In this document: piece after piece, positions 50,310-59,248 of the stretch
How the letters are laid out: each line of letters starts with the position of its first letter
Numbering within the stretch: position 1 is the stretch's first letter
Source: Demequina oxidasica
Lineage (GTDB): Bacteria; Actinomycetota; Actinomycetes; Actinomycetales; Demequinaceae
Assembly (NCBI RefSeq): GCF_000975115.1
Contig: NZ_BBRE01000004.1
Span: 186,001 to 250,000, forward strand
Length of the DNA: 64,000 nucleotides
Reading direction: 5' to 3'
Program-made: the position numbers and the translations under genes
Notes under the pieces: generated by a model
Told to the model about the DNA's origin: nothing
The model's database searches: none
The model's input: only the letters and a program-made list of their open reading frames with translations

Positions 50310-51578
50310 ATGAACAGCAACGCCGTCATCGTAGGTGGTAACCGCACCCCGTTCGCCAAGGCGGGCGGACCCTATGCGCAGGCCTCGAGCCACGACCTAC
50401 TCACGTCCGCAATCGACGGACTCGCCGCGCGATACGGACTGAGCGGAAAGCAACTCGGCGAAGTTGCTGCTGGCGCGGTCCTCAAGCACCCTCGGGACTT
50501 CAATCTCACCCGCGAGGCAGTGTTGAGTTCGTCGCTTGCACCGACCACACCCGCGTGTGACCTTCAGCAGGCCTGCGGCACCGGCCTCGAGGCCACCATC
50601 TATATCGCCAACAAGATCTCGCTCGGCCAGATCGATTCGGGTATTGCAGGCGGCGCGGACTCGGCGTCCGACGCACCCATCACCGTCAGCGAGCCGCTCC
50701 GCAAGGCACTACTCGCAGCAAATGCCGCGCGCTCGACGGGAGACAGGCTCAAGGCGCTAGCACGCATCCGTCCCAGCCACCTCAAGCCCCTCGCACCTGG
50801 AGTGAACGAGCCCCGTACAGGGCTTTCGATGGGTGAGCACCAGGCCCTCACCACCAAACGATGGGAGGTCACTCGCGAGGCGCAGGATGAGCTTGCCGCG
50901 GCGTCGCACCACACCCTCGCGGCTGCATGGGACAACGGATTCTTCGACGATCTCGTCACCCCCTTCCTCGGAGTCGCAAAAGACTCGATCCTGCGACCCG
51001 ACACCTCAGTCGAGAAGCTCTCCAAGCTCAAGCCCGCCTTCGGCGGACCAGAGGGCACCATGACCGCCGGCAACTCCACCGCACTGTCTGACGGCGCCGC
51101 CACAGTACTGCTTAGCAACGAGCAGTGGGCTAAGGACAACCATCTCCCCGTGCTCGCGAAGTTCGTGGACGCAAACGTTGCCGCAGTTGACCACCCCGCG
51201 GGTGATGACCTGCTCCTCGCACCAGTAGGTGCCGTGGGCCACATGCTTGAGCGCAACGGCCTCACCATCGAGGACTTCGATCTGGTCGAAATTCACGAAG
51301 CGTTCGCGTCCACCGTCCTGGCCACGCTTAAGGCGTGGGAATCCGAGGAGTACTGCACCAGCCTGGGGCTCAAGGGCGCAATCGGCACCCTCGACCGTTC
51401 CAAATTGAACACCATGGGATCTTCGCTGGCCGTGGGCCATCCCTTCGCCGCCACGGGCGCGCGCATCGTCCCAAGCCTCGCGAAGATGCTCCACGACCTC
51501 GGCCCCGGCAAGCGTGGCCTGATTTCGGTGTGTGCCGCCGGCGGACAGGGCGTCGTCGCGATTCTGGAGGCAGTGTGA
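50310..51578 (+). CDS. Acetyl-CoA C-acyltransferase (thiolase)
   Basis: Cleaves 3-ketoacyl-CoA to acetyl-CoA and a shortened acyl-CoA, the last step of beta-oxidation. Counting from ATG 50310, the protein has 422 residues with C89 (CDLQQACGTG), H377 (GHPF) and C408 (CAAGGQG), the thiolase triad. Two ATG codons stand in tandem (50307 and 50310) behind GGAGG; the second has better spacing. The stop overlaps the FabG start. FadA2 of Mycobacterium tuberculosis is a similar neighbour of FabG4. Confidence 0.92.
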   Translation: MNSNAVIVGGNRTPFAKAGGPYAQASSHDLLTSAIDGLAARYGLSGKQLGEVAAGAVLKHPRDFNLTREAVLSSSLAPTTPACDLQQACGTGLEATIYIANKISLGQIDSGIAGGADSASDAPITVSEPLRKALLAANAARSTGDRLKALARIRPSHLKPLAPGVNEPRTGLSMGEHQALTTKRWEVTREAQDELAAASHHTLAAAWDNGFFDDLVTPFLGVAKDSILRPDTSVEKLSKLKPAFGGPEGTMTAGNSTALSDGAATVLLSNEQWAKDNHLPVLAKFVDANVAAVDHPAGDDLLLAPVGAVGHMLERNGLTIEDFDLVEIHEAFASTVLATLKAWESEEYCTSLGLKGAIGTLDRSKLNTMGSSLAVGHPFAATGARIVPSLAKMLHDLGPGKRGLISVCAAGGQGVVAILEAV

Positions 51579-52927
51579 TGGGCGCGCTCGAGAAGCTGTT
51601 CTACTCCCCCGTCGGTCACGCCGTCTCTACCCGTGCGGGGCTTACCGATCCTCCGACGCTCCGTCGCGGTCGCACGTGGCCCGATGGCACCATGGTGCTC
51701 GCACCGCTAGGCGCGTCGACACTGGTTGCCGACACCCTGGACCTGCTGGGACTCGAGACCTCAGATCCTATCGTCGATGCGCCTGCCGATTCCCCTCCCG
51801 GGTACGGCTCGCGAATCGGCGCGCTAGTCATCGACGCGACGGACCTCACCACCATCGTCGGGCTCGAAGACCTGCGGGCAGTGCTTCGTCCCGCAGTACG
51901 GGCGCTCGAGGGTTCTGGACGCGTCGTCATCGTGGCGCGCGAGCCTTCCGGCAACTGGGAAAGCAAGTCAGTCACCCGTGCTCTGGACGGCATCAACCGG
52001 ACCATCGGCAAGGAACTGCGCCGGGGGGCCACCTCCAACCTGGTCTACGTGTCAGCGGACGCGACGCCAAACGACCTGCTCTCCACCCTCGGCTTCGTTT
52101 TGCAGGGGCGTTCCGCCTTTGTGGACGGACAGACGTGGCACGTCGGTGGCGCCTCCTCCATCGTCGACGCGCTCTCCGACCAGCCGCTTAAGGACCGCGT
52201 CATCGTGGTCACGGGAGCAGCTCGCGGCATCGGCGCGTCGATCGCTCGCATCCTCGCCCGCGACGGGGCCACGATCGTGGGCGTCGACATTCCCGCCGCC
52301 GGCGAGTCACTCGCGGGGGTAGCGAACGAGGTCGGAGGCACTGCGCTGCAACTCGACATCACGGCAGACGATGCTGGGGCAGCCATCGCGGAACACGTCG
52401 CTAGGCGCGGCGAAAGAATCTACGGCGTGGTGCACTGTGCCGGAATCACTCGTGACAAGATGCTCGTGAACACGGATGCCGAACGCTGGGGTTCGGTGCT
52501 GGACGTCAACTTGGCCGCGCAGATTCGCATGAATGAGGTGCTGCTCGATCCTGCCATCCCGGGCTCGGTCGAGGACGGTGGCCGCATCGTAGGCATCGCA
52601 TCCACCTCGGGTCTCGCCGGCAATAAAGGCCAGACCAATTACGCCGCGTCGAAGGCCGGAGTCGCAGGACTGGTCGAGGCAATGGCTCCGGATCTAGCTG
52701 ACCGTCGCATCACGGCGAACGCAGTGGCCCCCGGCTTCATCGAGACAGCTATGACGGCGCGCATTCCGTTCATCCAGCGAGAGATTTTCCGTCGCAGCAA
52801 CTCATTGAGCCAAGGTGGCCAGCCCGAGGACGTAGCCGAGGCCATTGGCTACCTACTGGACCCGGCATCGGCCGGAGTCAACGGACAGGTTATTCGGGTG
52901 TGCGGTCAAAACCTGGTGGGTGCCTGA
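51578..52927 (+). CDS. Two-domain 3-oxoacyl-ACP reductase (FabG4-like)
   Basis: Large SDR of 449 residues. The N-terminal part (about 1-200) is a Rossmann-like domain without the usual glycine loop, and the C-terminal part is a full SDR domain with TGAARGIG (212-219) and the catalytic S342, Y355, K359 (NYAASK). This layout matches the high-molecular-weight FabG4 of mycobacteria, which prefers NADH and 3-oxoacyl-CoA. In this cluster it would oxidise or reduce 3-hydroxyacyl-CoA. ATG 51578 overlaps the thiolase stop; the stop overlaps the MaoC start. Confidence 0.9.
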   Translation: MGALEKLFYSPVGHAVSTRAGLTDPPTLRRGRTWPDGTMVLAPLGASTLVADTLDLLGLETSDPIVDAPADSPPGYGSRIGALVIDATDLTTIVGLEDLRAVLRPAVRALEGSGRVVIVAREPSGNWESKSVTRALDGINRTIGKELRRGATSNLVYVSADATPNDLLSTLGFVLQGRSAFVDGQTWHVGGASSIVDALSDQPLKDRVIVVTGAARGIGASIARILARDGATIVGVDIPAAGESLAGVANEVGGTALQLDITADDAGAAIAEHVARRGERIYGVVHCAGITRDKMLVNTDAERWGSVLDVNLAAQIRMNEVLLDPAIPGSVEDGGRIVGIASTSGLAGNKGQTNYAASKAGVAGLVEAMAPDLADRRITANAVAPGFIETAMTARIPFIQREIFRRSNSLSQGGQPEDVAEAIGYLLDPASAGVNGQVIRVCGQNLVGA

Positions 52928-53784
52928 TGGATAGGCGCGAGGAACATCTCGACGAATTGCCCTCTATGGGGTCAGCCTTCGCGCGCGCCCTGGTTCCGAG
53001 CCGCGCCAAAACGGCCAAGATTCCACAGCACGTCGCCGTGGTCGAGGACCAGCGGCAGGACCTCGCTCGGCTCGCAGAATACAACCGAGTGTGTGGATTC
53101 ACGCTACGGGACTCAGTGCCGCCCACGTGGCTCCATGTACTGACGTTCCCGTTACACGTCCACCTTCTGGGCGCGCCTGACTCATCAGTGAAGTTGGTGG
53201 GCGCGGTACATGTAAGCAACTCGATGACGCTGCACCGGCCAGTAGGTCTTGGAGAGAAATTGCAGGTGCGTGTGCACATAGACAACCTGCGCCCTCACAA
53301 GCGCGGCGCGATGATTGACCTCCTCGGTGAGATTCGCGTGGGCGACGAGACCGTGTGGAACGGGACTAGCACTTACTTGGCGACAGGCATGAGTGCCCCC
53401 GGTGAGGTCGAGGACATTGAGCGCCAGCCCTTCGACCCCCTCCAGCCGCAGGCCAAGTGGCGGTTGGCAAAGGACCTGGGACGGCGCTACCGCAGGGTCT
53501 CGCATGACCCGAACCCGATTCACACCAGCAAGGTGGCCGCCAAGGCGTTCGGATTTGCGCGCCCACTCATTCACGGTATGTGGACTCATGCCCGGGCACT
53601 GTCCGCTCTCGAGGGCCGCCTACCAGAAACCTACTCGGCATCGGTCAGCTTCTTGCGGCCCATCCTGCTGCCCGGAACCGTGGGATTCGCCGCATCGCCA
53701 ACACCACAGGGATTCGACGCCGCAGTCACTAACCGCGACGGAACTAAGGCACACCTGCTCATGGGCGTCACCGGCGCGCCCTAG
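52927..53784 (+). CDS. MaoC-like (R)-enoyl-CoA hydratase, double hotdog
   Basis: Hydrates trans-2-enoyl-CoA. The 285-residue protein has two hotdog folds; the second carries the catalytic pair D194 and H199 in the motif YRRVSHDPNPIH, followed by GFARPLIHGMW, the hydratase 2 signature. HtdX of M. tuberculosis, next to FabG4 and FadA2, has this layout. ATG 52927 overlaps the stop of the FabG-like gene, so it is translationally coupled. This supplies the hydratase missing from the single-chain enzymes of the cluster. Confidence 0.9.
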   Translation: MDRREEHLDELPSMGSAFARALVPSRAKTAKIPQHVAVVEDQRQDLARLAEYNRVCGFTLRDSVPPTWLHVLTFPLHVHLLGAPDSSVKLVGAVHVSNSMTLHRPVGLGEKLQVRVHIDNLRPHKRGAMIDLLGEIRVGDETVWNGTSTYLATGMSAPGEVEDIERQPFDPLQPQAKWRLAKDLGRRYRRVSHDPNPIHTSKVAAKAFGFARPLIHGMWTHARALSALEGRLPETYSASVSFLRPILLPGTVGFAASPTPQGFDAAVTNRDGTKAHLLMGVTGAP

Positions 53785-53850
53785 TTGTGCCAGAGGGGCA
53801 ATGACCAGCATCATTGTTCCCATACATGCGACCCATCAACGAGGATGACA

Positions 53851-55587
53851 ATGACTGCTAGCGCTAACACCCCGCTTCCCTCCGCCGACCCGGTAGGCGG
53901 CGAGGACCGTCCGTGGTTCAAGTACTACCCCGAGGCAGTGCCCTCGGTCATCAAGACGGTCGAGGAACGCTCACTAAGCGACATGGTCCGCAATGCGGCC
54001 AAGCACCACGGAGACAAGACCGCCTTCTCTAACCTGGGCGGCAAGCTTACGTTTAACGACGTTGACCGTCTCGCGACTGACTTCGCCGCTTTCTTGCAGA
54101 CCGAACTCGGGCTCGTCAAGGGCGATCGCATCGTTATCCAGATGCCCAACCTCATGCAGTTTCCCGTCGCGTTCTACGGGGCGCTGCGGGCGGGGCTGAT
54201 CGTGGTCAACGCCAACCCGCTATACACGGTCACTGAACTCAAGGAGGCCGTCCATGACGCTCAACCGCGCGCCATAGTGGTGCTCTCCAACTTTGCGTTC
54301 AAGGTTGAGGAACTGCTCGAGGGGTCCTCACTTGAGCACGTCGTGATCACAGACGCCGCGGACATGCTGTCGCAGCCCAAGCGCGCGATTATCAACTTTG
54401 CGGCCGACAAGATCAAGCACATGGTCCGCAAGTACTCGATTCCCAATGCGGTTTCATTCGTCACGGCACTCAAACAGGGTGCCGCCGCGACGTGGAAGGA
54501 CCCGGAACTAACTCCAGCGGACGTGGCCTTGCTGCAGTACACCGGCGGCACCACAGGCGGAACCAAGGCCGCAATCCTGTCGCACTGGAACCTGCTGAAC
54601 AACCAGGAACAGTTCATGGGGCAGATCCGCGACACCCTTGGTGAAGAAAAGCAGCCGGTGATCATCGCCGCCCTGCCGCTCTATCATGTGTTCGCGCTCA
54701 CGGTGAATGCGATCGGCTTCTACCGGTTTGGGGCGCACAACGTCCTGGTCACCAACCCGCGCGATCTCAAGGGCTTTGTTAAGACCATCCACAAGTCCAA
54801 GCCCGACGGTCTGATGCTAGTCAGCACGCTGGCCGCAGCGCTCATGGACAACGAGGACTTCGCCAAGGACGACCACAGCGGCCTGCGCATCACCGTCGCC
54901 GGGGGCATGGCGCTGCGCTCATCGGTCGGTGAACGCTGGAAGAAGATCACCGGCAAGGACATCACCGAAGGATACGGCCTCACCGAGGCGTCGCCCGTAG
55001 TTGCCGTTAACCCCACCCACATGCCCCCGCGCATCGGCACCATCGGCATTCCGTTGCCGTCCACGGACGTGCGCATCGTCGACGAGGATCACCAGGACGT
55101 CGAACTCGGCGCGCCCGGTGAACTTGCCGTGCTCGGGCCGCAGGTCATGAGTGGCTATTGGAACAATCCCGAAGAGTCGGCCAACGTGCTGTTTGACGGT
55201 GGATGGCTCCTGACCGGTGACATCGCGACCATGGACGAGGACGGCTTCCTGCGCATCGTCGACCGCAAGAAGGAAATCATCGTCGTCTCCGGCTTCAACG
55301 TATTTCCTGGCGAACTCGAGGACGCGGCAATGCTAAACCCCAAGGTGTCGGAAGCCGGCGCCACAGGGGTTCCGGACGAGCACGCTGGCGAGGTTCCCAA
55401 GCTGTATGTCGTCAAGCGAGACGACTCACTTACTGCCGACGAGTTGCGCAAGTTCCTCAAGAAGCGCCTTGCTGGCTACAAGCGGCCTCACCAGATCGTC
55501 TTCGTGGCCGAGCTACCCAAGACCAATGTTGGCAAGGTGCTGCGTCGCGCGCTCAAGGATCTCGACGCGGAGGCCGCCGCCGAATAG
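53851..55587 (+). CDS. fadD: Long-chain fatty-acid-CoA ligase (FadD-like)
   Basis: Activates fatty acids to acyl-CoA through an acyl-adenylate. The 578-residue protein has the AMP-binding loop YTGGTTGGTK (about 230-239) and a second motif GYGLTEASPVV. The C-terminal domain carries DRKKEIIVVSGFNVFPGELE. It is a typical member of the acyl-adenylate superfamily. ATG 53851 has GAGG 6 nt upstream; ATG 53845 overlaps the ribosome binding site. It follows the thiolase, FabG and MaoC genes with a 66-nt gap, and probably activates the substrates of that pathway. Confidence 0.93.
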   Translation: MTASANTPLPSADPVGGEDRPWFKYYPEAVPSVIKTVEERSLSDMVRNAAKHHGDKTAFSNLGGKLTFNDVDRLATDFAAFLQTELGLVKGDRIVIQMPNLMQFPVAFYGALRAGLIVVNANPLYTVTELKEAVHDAQPRAIVVLSNFAFKVEELLEGSSLEHVVITDAADMLSQPKRAIINFAADKIKHMVRKYSIPNAVSFVTALKQGAAATWKDPELTPADVALLQYTGGTTGGTKAAILSHWNLLNNQEQFMGQIRDTLGEEKQPVIIAALPLYHVFALTVNAIGFYRFGAHNVLVTNPRDLKGFVKTIHKSKPDGLMLVSTLAAALMDNEDFAKDDHSGLRITVAGGMALRSSVGERWKKITGKDITEGYGLTEASPVVAVNPTHMPPRIGTIGIPLPSTDVRIVDEDHQDVELGAPGELAVLGPQVMSGYWNNPEESANVLFDGGWLLTGDIATMDEDGFLRIVDRKKEIIVVSGFNVFPGELEDAAMLNPKVSEAGATGVPDEHAGEVPKLYVVKRDDSLTADELRKFLKKRLAGYKRPHQIVFVAELPKTNVGKVLRRALKDLDAEAAAE

Positions 55588-55602
55588 TCAGGCCAAGCGA
55601 AG

Positions 55603-56862
55603 TTACGCGCTCGCACCCATCTGCACGTCCGCATCCTCCTCGATGGAGTGGGTGTGGGGTGGGATGGGGCGGTTGCGGGTAATCGCCCAGCCGGCCAACG
55701 CGCAGAGCACACCGGGAACGCAGAGCGCGAGCCCTAGCCAGACCGGTGCGACGTAACCCCAGCCAGCGGCGATCACGACGCCACCCAAGAAGGCGCCGAG
55801 GCTGTTGCCTAGGTTCAATGAGGAGTGATTGACGGCCGCCGCGATGGTCTGGCTATCTCCTGCCACGTCCATCAGTCGCGTCTGGATCGCGGGCGACAGC
55901 GCCGCCGCCGCGCCACCGACAAGGAAGACGCCCAGGAGCAGTCCGGCAACTCCGTGAACGGTCAGGATGAGTACGGTCATGGCCGCGGCGAGTGCTCCAA
56001 ACAGAATAAAGACCGCACGCATGGCGCCGCGGTCCGCGAGGCGTCCGCCTATGAAGTTACCCAAGGTCATGCCCAGCCCAAGTGTGATCAGCGCGATGGG
56101 CACGAAGGATTCGCTCGCGCCGGTAACCTCGGTGATCAGCGGTGAGACATAGGTGTACACGGCGAAGAACCCGCCGAATCCGAGTGCGCCAGTGAGCAGG
56201 GCAAGCCAGACGGCGGGCCGCTTGAAGGCCCCCAACTCGCGTCGCACGGTTGCGGAGGGGTCTCCCTGCTGCCATGGGAGGAACCACAGAATCGCGAGTG
56301 TCGTCAGCGCGAAGATCGCGGCCACGGCCATGTAGGCGACACGCCAGTTGGTGTTCTGACCGAGGAACGTAATGGCGGGGACGCCAATCACATTGGAGAT
56401 CGTGAGTCCCGACAGCACGAACGCGACGGCCTGACCTCGCTTACCGGGTCCCATGATGCTCGCCGCGACCAAAGCAGCCACTCCAAAGTAGGCGCCATGA
56501 GGCAGGCCTGCGAGGAAACGTGCAGCTAGAACCGTGTTGAAGGTGGGAGCCAGGGCCGAAGCAACCGTCGCCAAGGTGAACGCGATCGCGAGAACTGTAA
56601 GGAGGCGCTTGCGAGGGAAACGCGCCGAGAAAGCGGCGATAGTGGGCGCACCCACCACCACGCCGAGCGCGTAGGCCGAGATCACCGCGCCCGACTGCGC
56701 AATGGCGGCCTCAGGGTCCACTGCGTTGAGTCCGGGGAGCAGGTCTGCCGCGATATTGGGCAGGAGCCCCATTGCCACGAACTCCGTAGTGCCGATGCCA
56801 AAGCCGCCTAACGCTAGTGCGAACAGCGCGAGCTTGGTGCGGGCCGGGCTAAGTGTGGACAT
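55603..56862 (-). CDS. MFS transporter (drug/arabinose-efflux type)
   Basis: Twelve-helix exporter of 419 residues. It resembles the AraJ/YdhP subgroup, with LALGGFGIGTTEFVAMGLLP at the start and the conserved FSARFPRKRLL loop between helices 2 and 3. The first helix contains the GTTEF motif of this group. ATG 56862 is used. It is convergent with fadD, only 15 nt away, and divergent from the phosphodiester glycosidase gene. The exported compound cannot be told. Confidence 0.85.
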   Translation of the reverse strand: MSTLSPARTKLALFALALGGFGIGTTEFVAMGLLPNIAADLLPGLNAVDPEAAIAQSGAVISAYALGVVVGAPTIAAFSARFPRKRLLTVLAIAFTLATVASALAPTFNTVLAARFLAGLPHGAYFGVAALVAASIMGPGKRGQAVAFVLSGLTISNVIGVPAITFLGQNTNWRVAYMAVAAIFALTTLAILWFLPWQQGDPSATVRRELGAFKRPAVWLALLTGALGFGGFFAVYTYVSPLITEVTGASESFVPIALITLGLGMTLGNFIGGRLADRGAMRAVFILFGALAAAMTVLILTVHGVAGLLLGVFLVGGAAAALSPAIQTRLMDVAGDSQTIAAAVNHSSLNLGNSLGAFLGGVVIAAGWGYVAPVWLGLALCVPGVLCALAGWAITRNRPIPPHTHSIEEDADVQMGASA

Positions 56863-57028
56863 GCGACACCGATCTAAATGGAGACAACTGAAGGACAGTG
56901 CGCAACGGTGAGCGCTTCAACGATACCGCACTTACCAGGCGGTAGAAAGAGTGCCCTTGCTCGCCGGCCGGCTCCCGATTCCCAGGAATTCCCCAGGATC
57001 CTCATGGTCCGAACTCAGATTCGGTTTC

Positions 57029-57034
57029 TAGTTT
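57029..57034 (+). promoter_or_regulatory. -10 box (TAGTTT) for the leaderless glycosidase gene
   Basis: TAGTTT ends 7 nt before the GTG at 57042, and no ribosome binding site stands between. The overlapping ATG at 57040 is in another frame. Confidence 0.5.
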
Positions 57035-57041
57035 CGATCAT

Positions 57042-58049
57042 GTGACCACTCCACATGCTCCTCCTGCCCAGCACCCCGTACGGGCGGGGGCGCGCCGCCG
57101 CCGCATCCGCCGCATTGTCGTTGGCGCAGTCCTTACACTGCTCGTAATCTTAGGATCCGCGACCCTGTGGGCTCTCAATCGCTACGTGTTCGAGCACGTT
57201 GAAGTCTCCGACGTGTCGTCCTATGAAGCCTCCCTTGCTGGTGTCGACGAGGCCACCACCGCATCCCCGGCTGACCCCTCCCCTACGCCCCAGACAGAGA
57301 CCTCCGCCGGCGTCAATACCTCGGACACCGACGCCCCAGACATCGATATCACCGAATACACGTTCGGCACCGGAACGGATCAGGCCAACTACTTTGTCGC
57401 GGACGTTACGTTCTCTGACATCGACCAGCTCCGTTCAGCGTTCGCACAGGATTCCTTTGGCCTCAACATCACTGAGGATCCCTCGGACATTGCTGCAGAC
57501 GTTGGCGCTCAATTCGCGGTCAACGGCGACTACTACGGCTTCCGCGACACGGGAATCGAGATTCGCAACGGCGTTGCCTACCGCGACGACGGCGCACGCA
57601 CCGGCGCAGTGATCTACGACGACGGGACCATGGATATCTACGACGAGACCGCCACGACGGCCGATGAATTGGTCGCCAACGGTGCTTGGCAGACACTTTC
57701 GTTCGGGCCAGCTCTGGTGGACGACGGCGAGATCGTCGAAGGCATCGACCAGGTGGAGATAGACACCAACTTTGGAAACCATTCCATTCAAGGGGACCAG
57801 CCGCGCACCGCCATCGGGATGGTTGCTGACAATCACTACGTGTTTGTGGTCGTCGATGGCCGGTCAAGTTCAAGTGTAGGCGTGACACTTCCGGAGCTCG
57901 CGCAAATCATGAAGGACCTCGGTGCGACTGAGGCCTACAACCTGGACGGTGGCGGATCATCGGCAATGGTCAGCGACGGTGGCCTCGTCAACGACCCGCT
58001 CGGCAAAGGTCGCGAACGTGGCGTCTCCGACATCCTGTGGGTGGGCTGA
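57042..58049 (+). CDS. Phosphodiester glycosidase-family protein (NAGPA-like)
   Basis: Membrane-anchored or secreted protein of 335 residues. A single hydrophobic helix (about 24-44, IVVGAVLTLLVILGSATLWA) follows a basic N-terminus. A Thr and Pro-rich linker leads to a catalytic domain with FAVNGDYYGFRDTGIEIRNG and YNLDGGGSSAMV, the signature of the phosphodiester glycosidase (DUF2233/NAGPA) family, which removes sugars linked by phosphodiesters, for example in exopolysaccharide work. The GT2-GtrA gene follows after 3 nt, probably as one operon. Confidence 0.85.
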   Translation: MTTPHAPPAQHPVRAGARRRRIRRIVVGAVLTLLVILGSATLWALNRYVFEHVEVSDVSSYEASLAGVDEATTASPADPSPTPQTETSAGVNTSDTDAPDIDITEYTFGTGTDQANYFVADVTFSDIDQLRSAFAQDSFGLNITEDPSDIAADVGAQFAVNGDYYGFRDTGIEIRNGVAYRDDGARTGAVIYDDGTMDIYDETATTADELVANGAWQTLSFGPALVDDGEIVEGIDQVEIDTNFGNHSIQGDQPRTAIGMVADNHYVFVVVDGRSSSSVGVTLPELAQIMKDLGATEAYNLDGGGSSAMVSDGGLVNDPLGKGRERGVSDILWVG

Positions 58050-58052
58050 GCC

Positions 58053-59186
58053 ATGTGGATACTGATTCCCTCGTTCGAGCCCGATTCACGCTTGGTAGAA
58101 CTGGTCCGGACACTGCTGCCCCATAGCCCCGTCTTGGTTATTGACGACGGCTCGGGGCCGGCATACGCAGGACTGTTCGACAATGTCACCGAGGTGGGCG
58201 GTGTGGTCGTGACGCGGGACGTCAACCAGGGAAAGGGCGAGGCCCTGCGCATCGGCTTTGAATGGTTGCAGCGCTACGCCGAAGGCGAGGCCGTGGTCTG
58301 CGCGGATAGCGACGGCCAACACCGCGTCCAAGACATCCTGCGGGTGGGGGCCGAACTCTCTCGCCGCCAGCGCGAGGGCAGTCCCGATGCGGTCGTTCTG
58401 GGCGCGCGTTCGTTCGTCGGTGACGTTCCGGTTCGCTCACGCCTCGGCAACCGCGCCAGCACCGCGCTGGTGAGCGCAGCGCTCGGCAGGCGCATTACCG
58501 ACACCCAGACGGGGCTACGAGGCTACCCGCCATCGCTGCTGAGTTGGGCAATTGGCGTACGCGGTGAGCGCTTCGCGTATGAATTGCGGCTGCTGCTGGA
58601 CGCGTCAAAGCATCATGTGGCGATGGTGGAGGTTCCCATCCAGACGGTGTACCTCGAGAACAACAAGTCGTCGCATTTCCGACCGGTCGTCGACACACTC
58701 TTGGTGCTCGCACCACTACTACTATTCGGCGCGTCGTCCGTGGCTTCATTCGCTATCGACGCCATTGCGTTGCTTGCCTTGAATACCGCGACCGGTTCTC
58801 TGGCGGTCGCCGTCCTGGGTGCACGGCTGATCAGTGGATCCGCCAACTTCGCATTGAATCGGCGCACCGTGTTCAGGGCGAGGGGCAGCTTGTTGCCACA
58901 GGTGGCCAAGTACATCGCGCTCGCCGCGGTGGTGGCGGGGGCCAGCTACTTCGGTCTGCTTACTCTGACCGGGTATGGCTTGGCACTACTGCCCGCGAAA
59001 ATCCTTACCGACCTGGTCCTCTGGTTCGCGTCGTTCGGCATCCAACGCCGCGTCGTCTTTTCTCATCCTCACGCCATGTCAGAGGCATGCGCCAAGGTGG
59101 TAACACCTTCAGAGGAGACGACTTGGCGAGCTACTTCCACGACATCGAGCAGGTCCAGAAAGAACAGCGCAAGCAGACTGATCTAA
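58053..59186 (+). CDS. Family 2 glycosyltransferase fused to a GtrA-like membrane domain
   Basis: Polyprenyl-phosphate glycosyltransferase of 377 residues. The N-terminal GT2 domain shows VLVIDDGSGPAY and the metal motif CADSDGQH near 90-97. The C-terminal part (about 215-340) has four hydrophobic helices and the pattern SGSANFALNRRTVFRARG, a GtrA domain as in O-antigen and lipoglycan glucosylation. The last 35 or so residues are Ser and Thr-rich without family character and overlap the small gene at 59123 in another frame. It follows the phosphodiester glycosidase by 3 nt. Confidence 0.88.
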   Translation: MWILIPSFEPDSRLVELVRTLLPHSPVLVIDDGSGPAYAGLFDNVTEVGGVVVTRDVNQGKGEALRIGFEWLQRYAEGEAVVCADSDGQHRVQDILRVGAELSRRQREGSPDAVVLGARSFVGDVPVRSRLGNRASTALVSAALGRRITDTQTGLRGYPPSLLSWAIGVRGERFAYELRLLLDASKHHVAMVEVPIQTVYLENNKSSHFRPVVDTLLVLAPLLLFGASSVASFAIDAIALLALNTATGSLAVAVLGARLISGSANFALNRRTVFRARGSLLPQVAKYIALAAVVAGASYFGLLTLTGYGLALLPAKILTDLVLWFASFGIQRRVVFSHPHAMSEACAKVVTPSEETTWRATSTTSSRSRKNSASRLI

Positions 59187-59236
59187 TGGCGAAGATTCTG
59201 GCGACTCTCAAGGAGATCGAGAAGAACACGCGTTAA
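59123..59236 (+). CDS. Small helical protein, 37 or 49 residues
   Basis: A TTG start at 59123 lies 5 nt after GAGGAG and opens a reading frame ending at TAA. It gives a charged helix: ASYFHDIEQVQKEQRKQTDL, then MAKILATLKEIEKNTR. ATG 59087 in the same frame is an alternative start (49 residues). The frame overlaps the 3' end of the glycosyltransferase by 64 nt; the overlap part of that protein looks like low-complexity tail. No family recognised; a coiled-coil partner of the membrane enzyme is possible. Confidence 0.5.
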   Translation: MASYFHDIEQVQKEQRKQTDLMAKILATLKEIEKNTR

Positions 59237-59248
59237 ACGGGACCGCCC

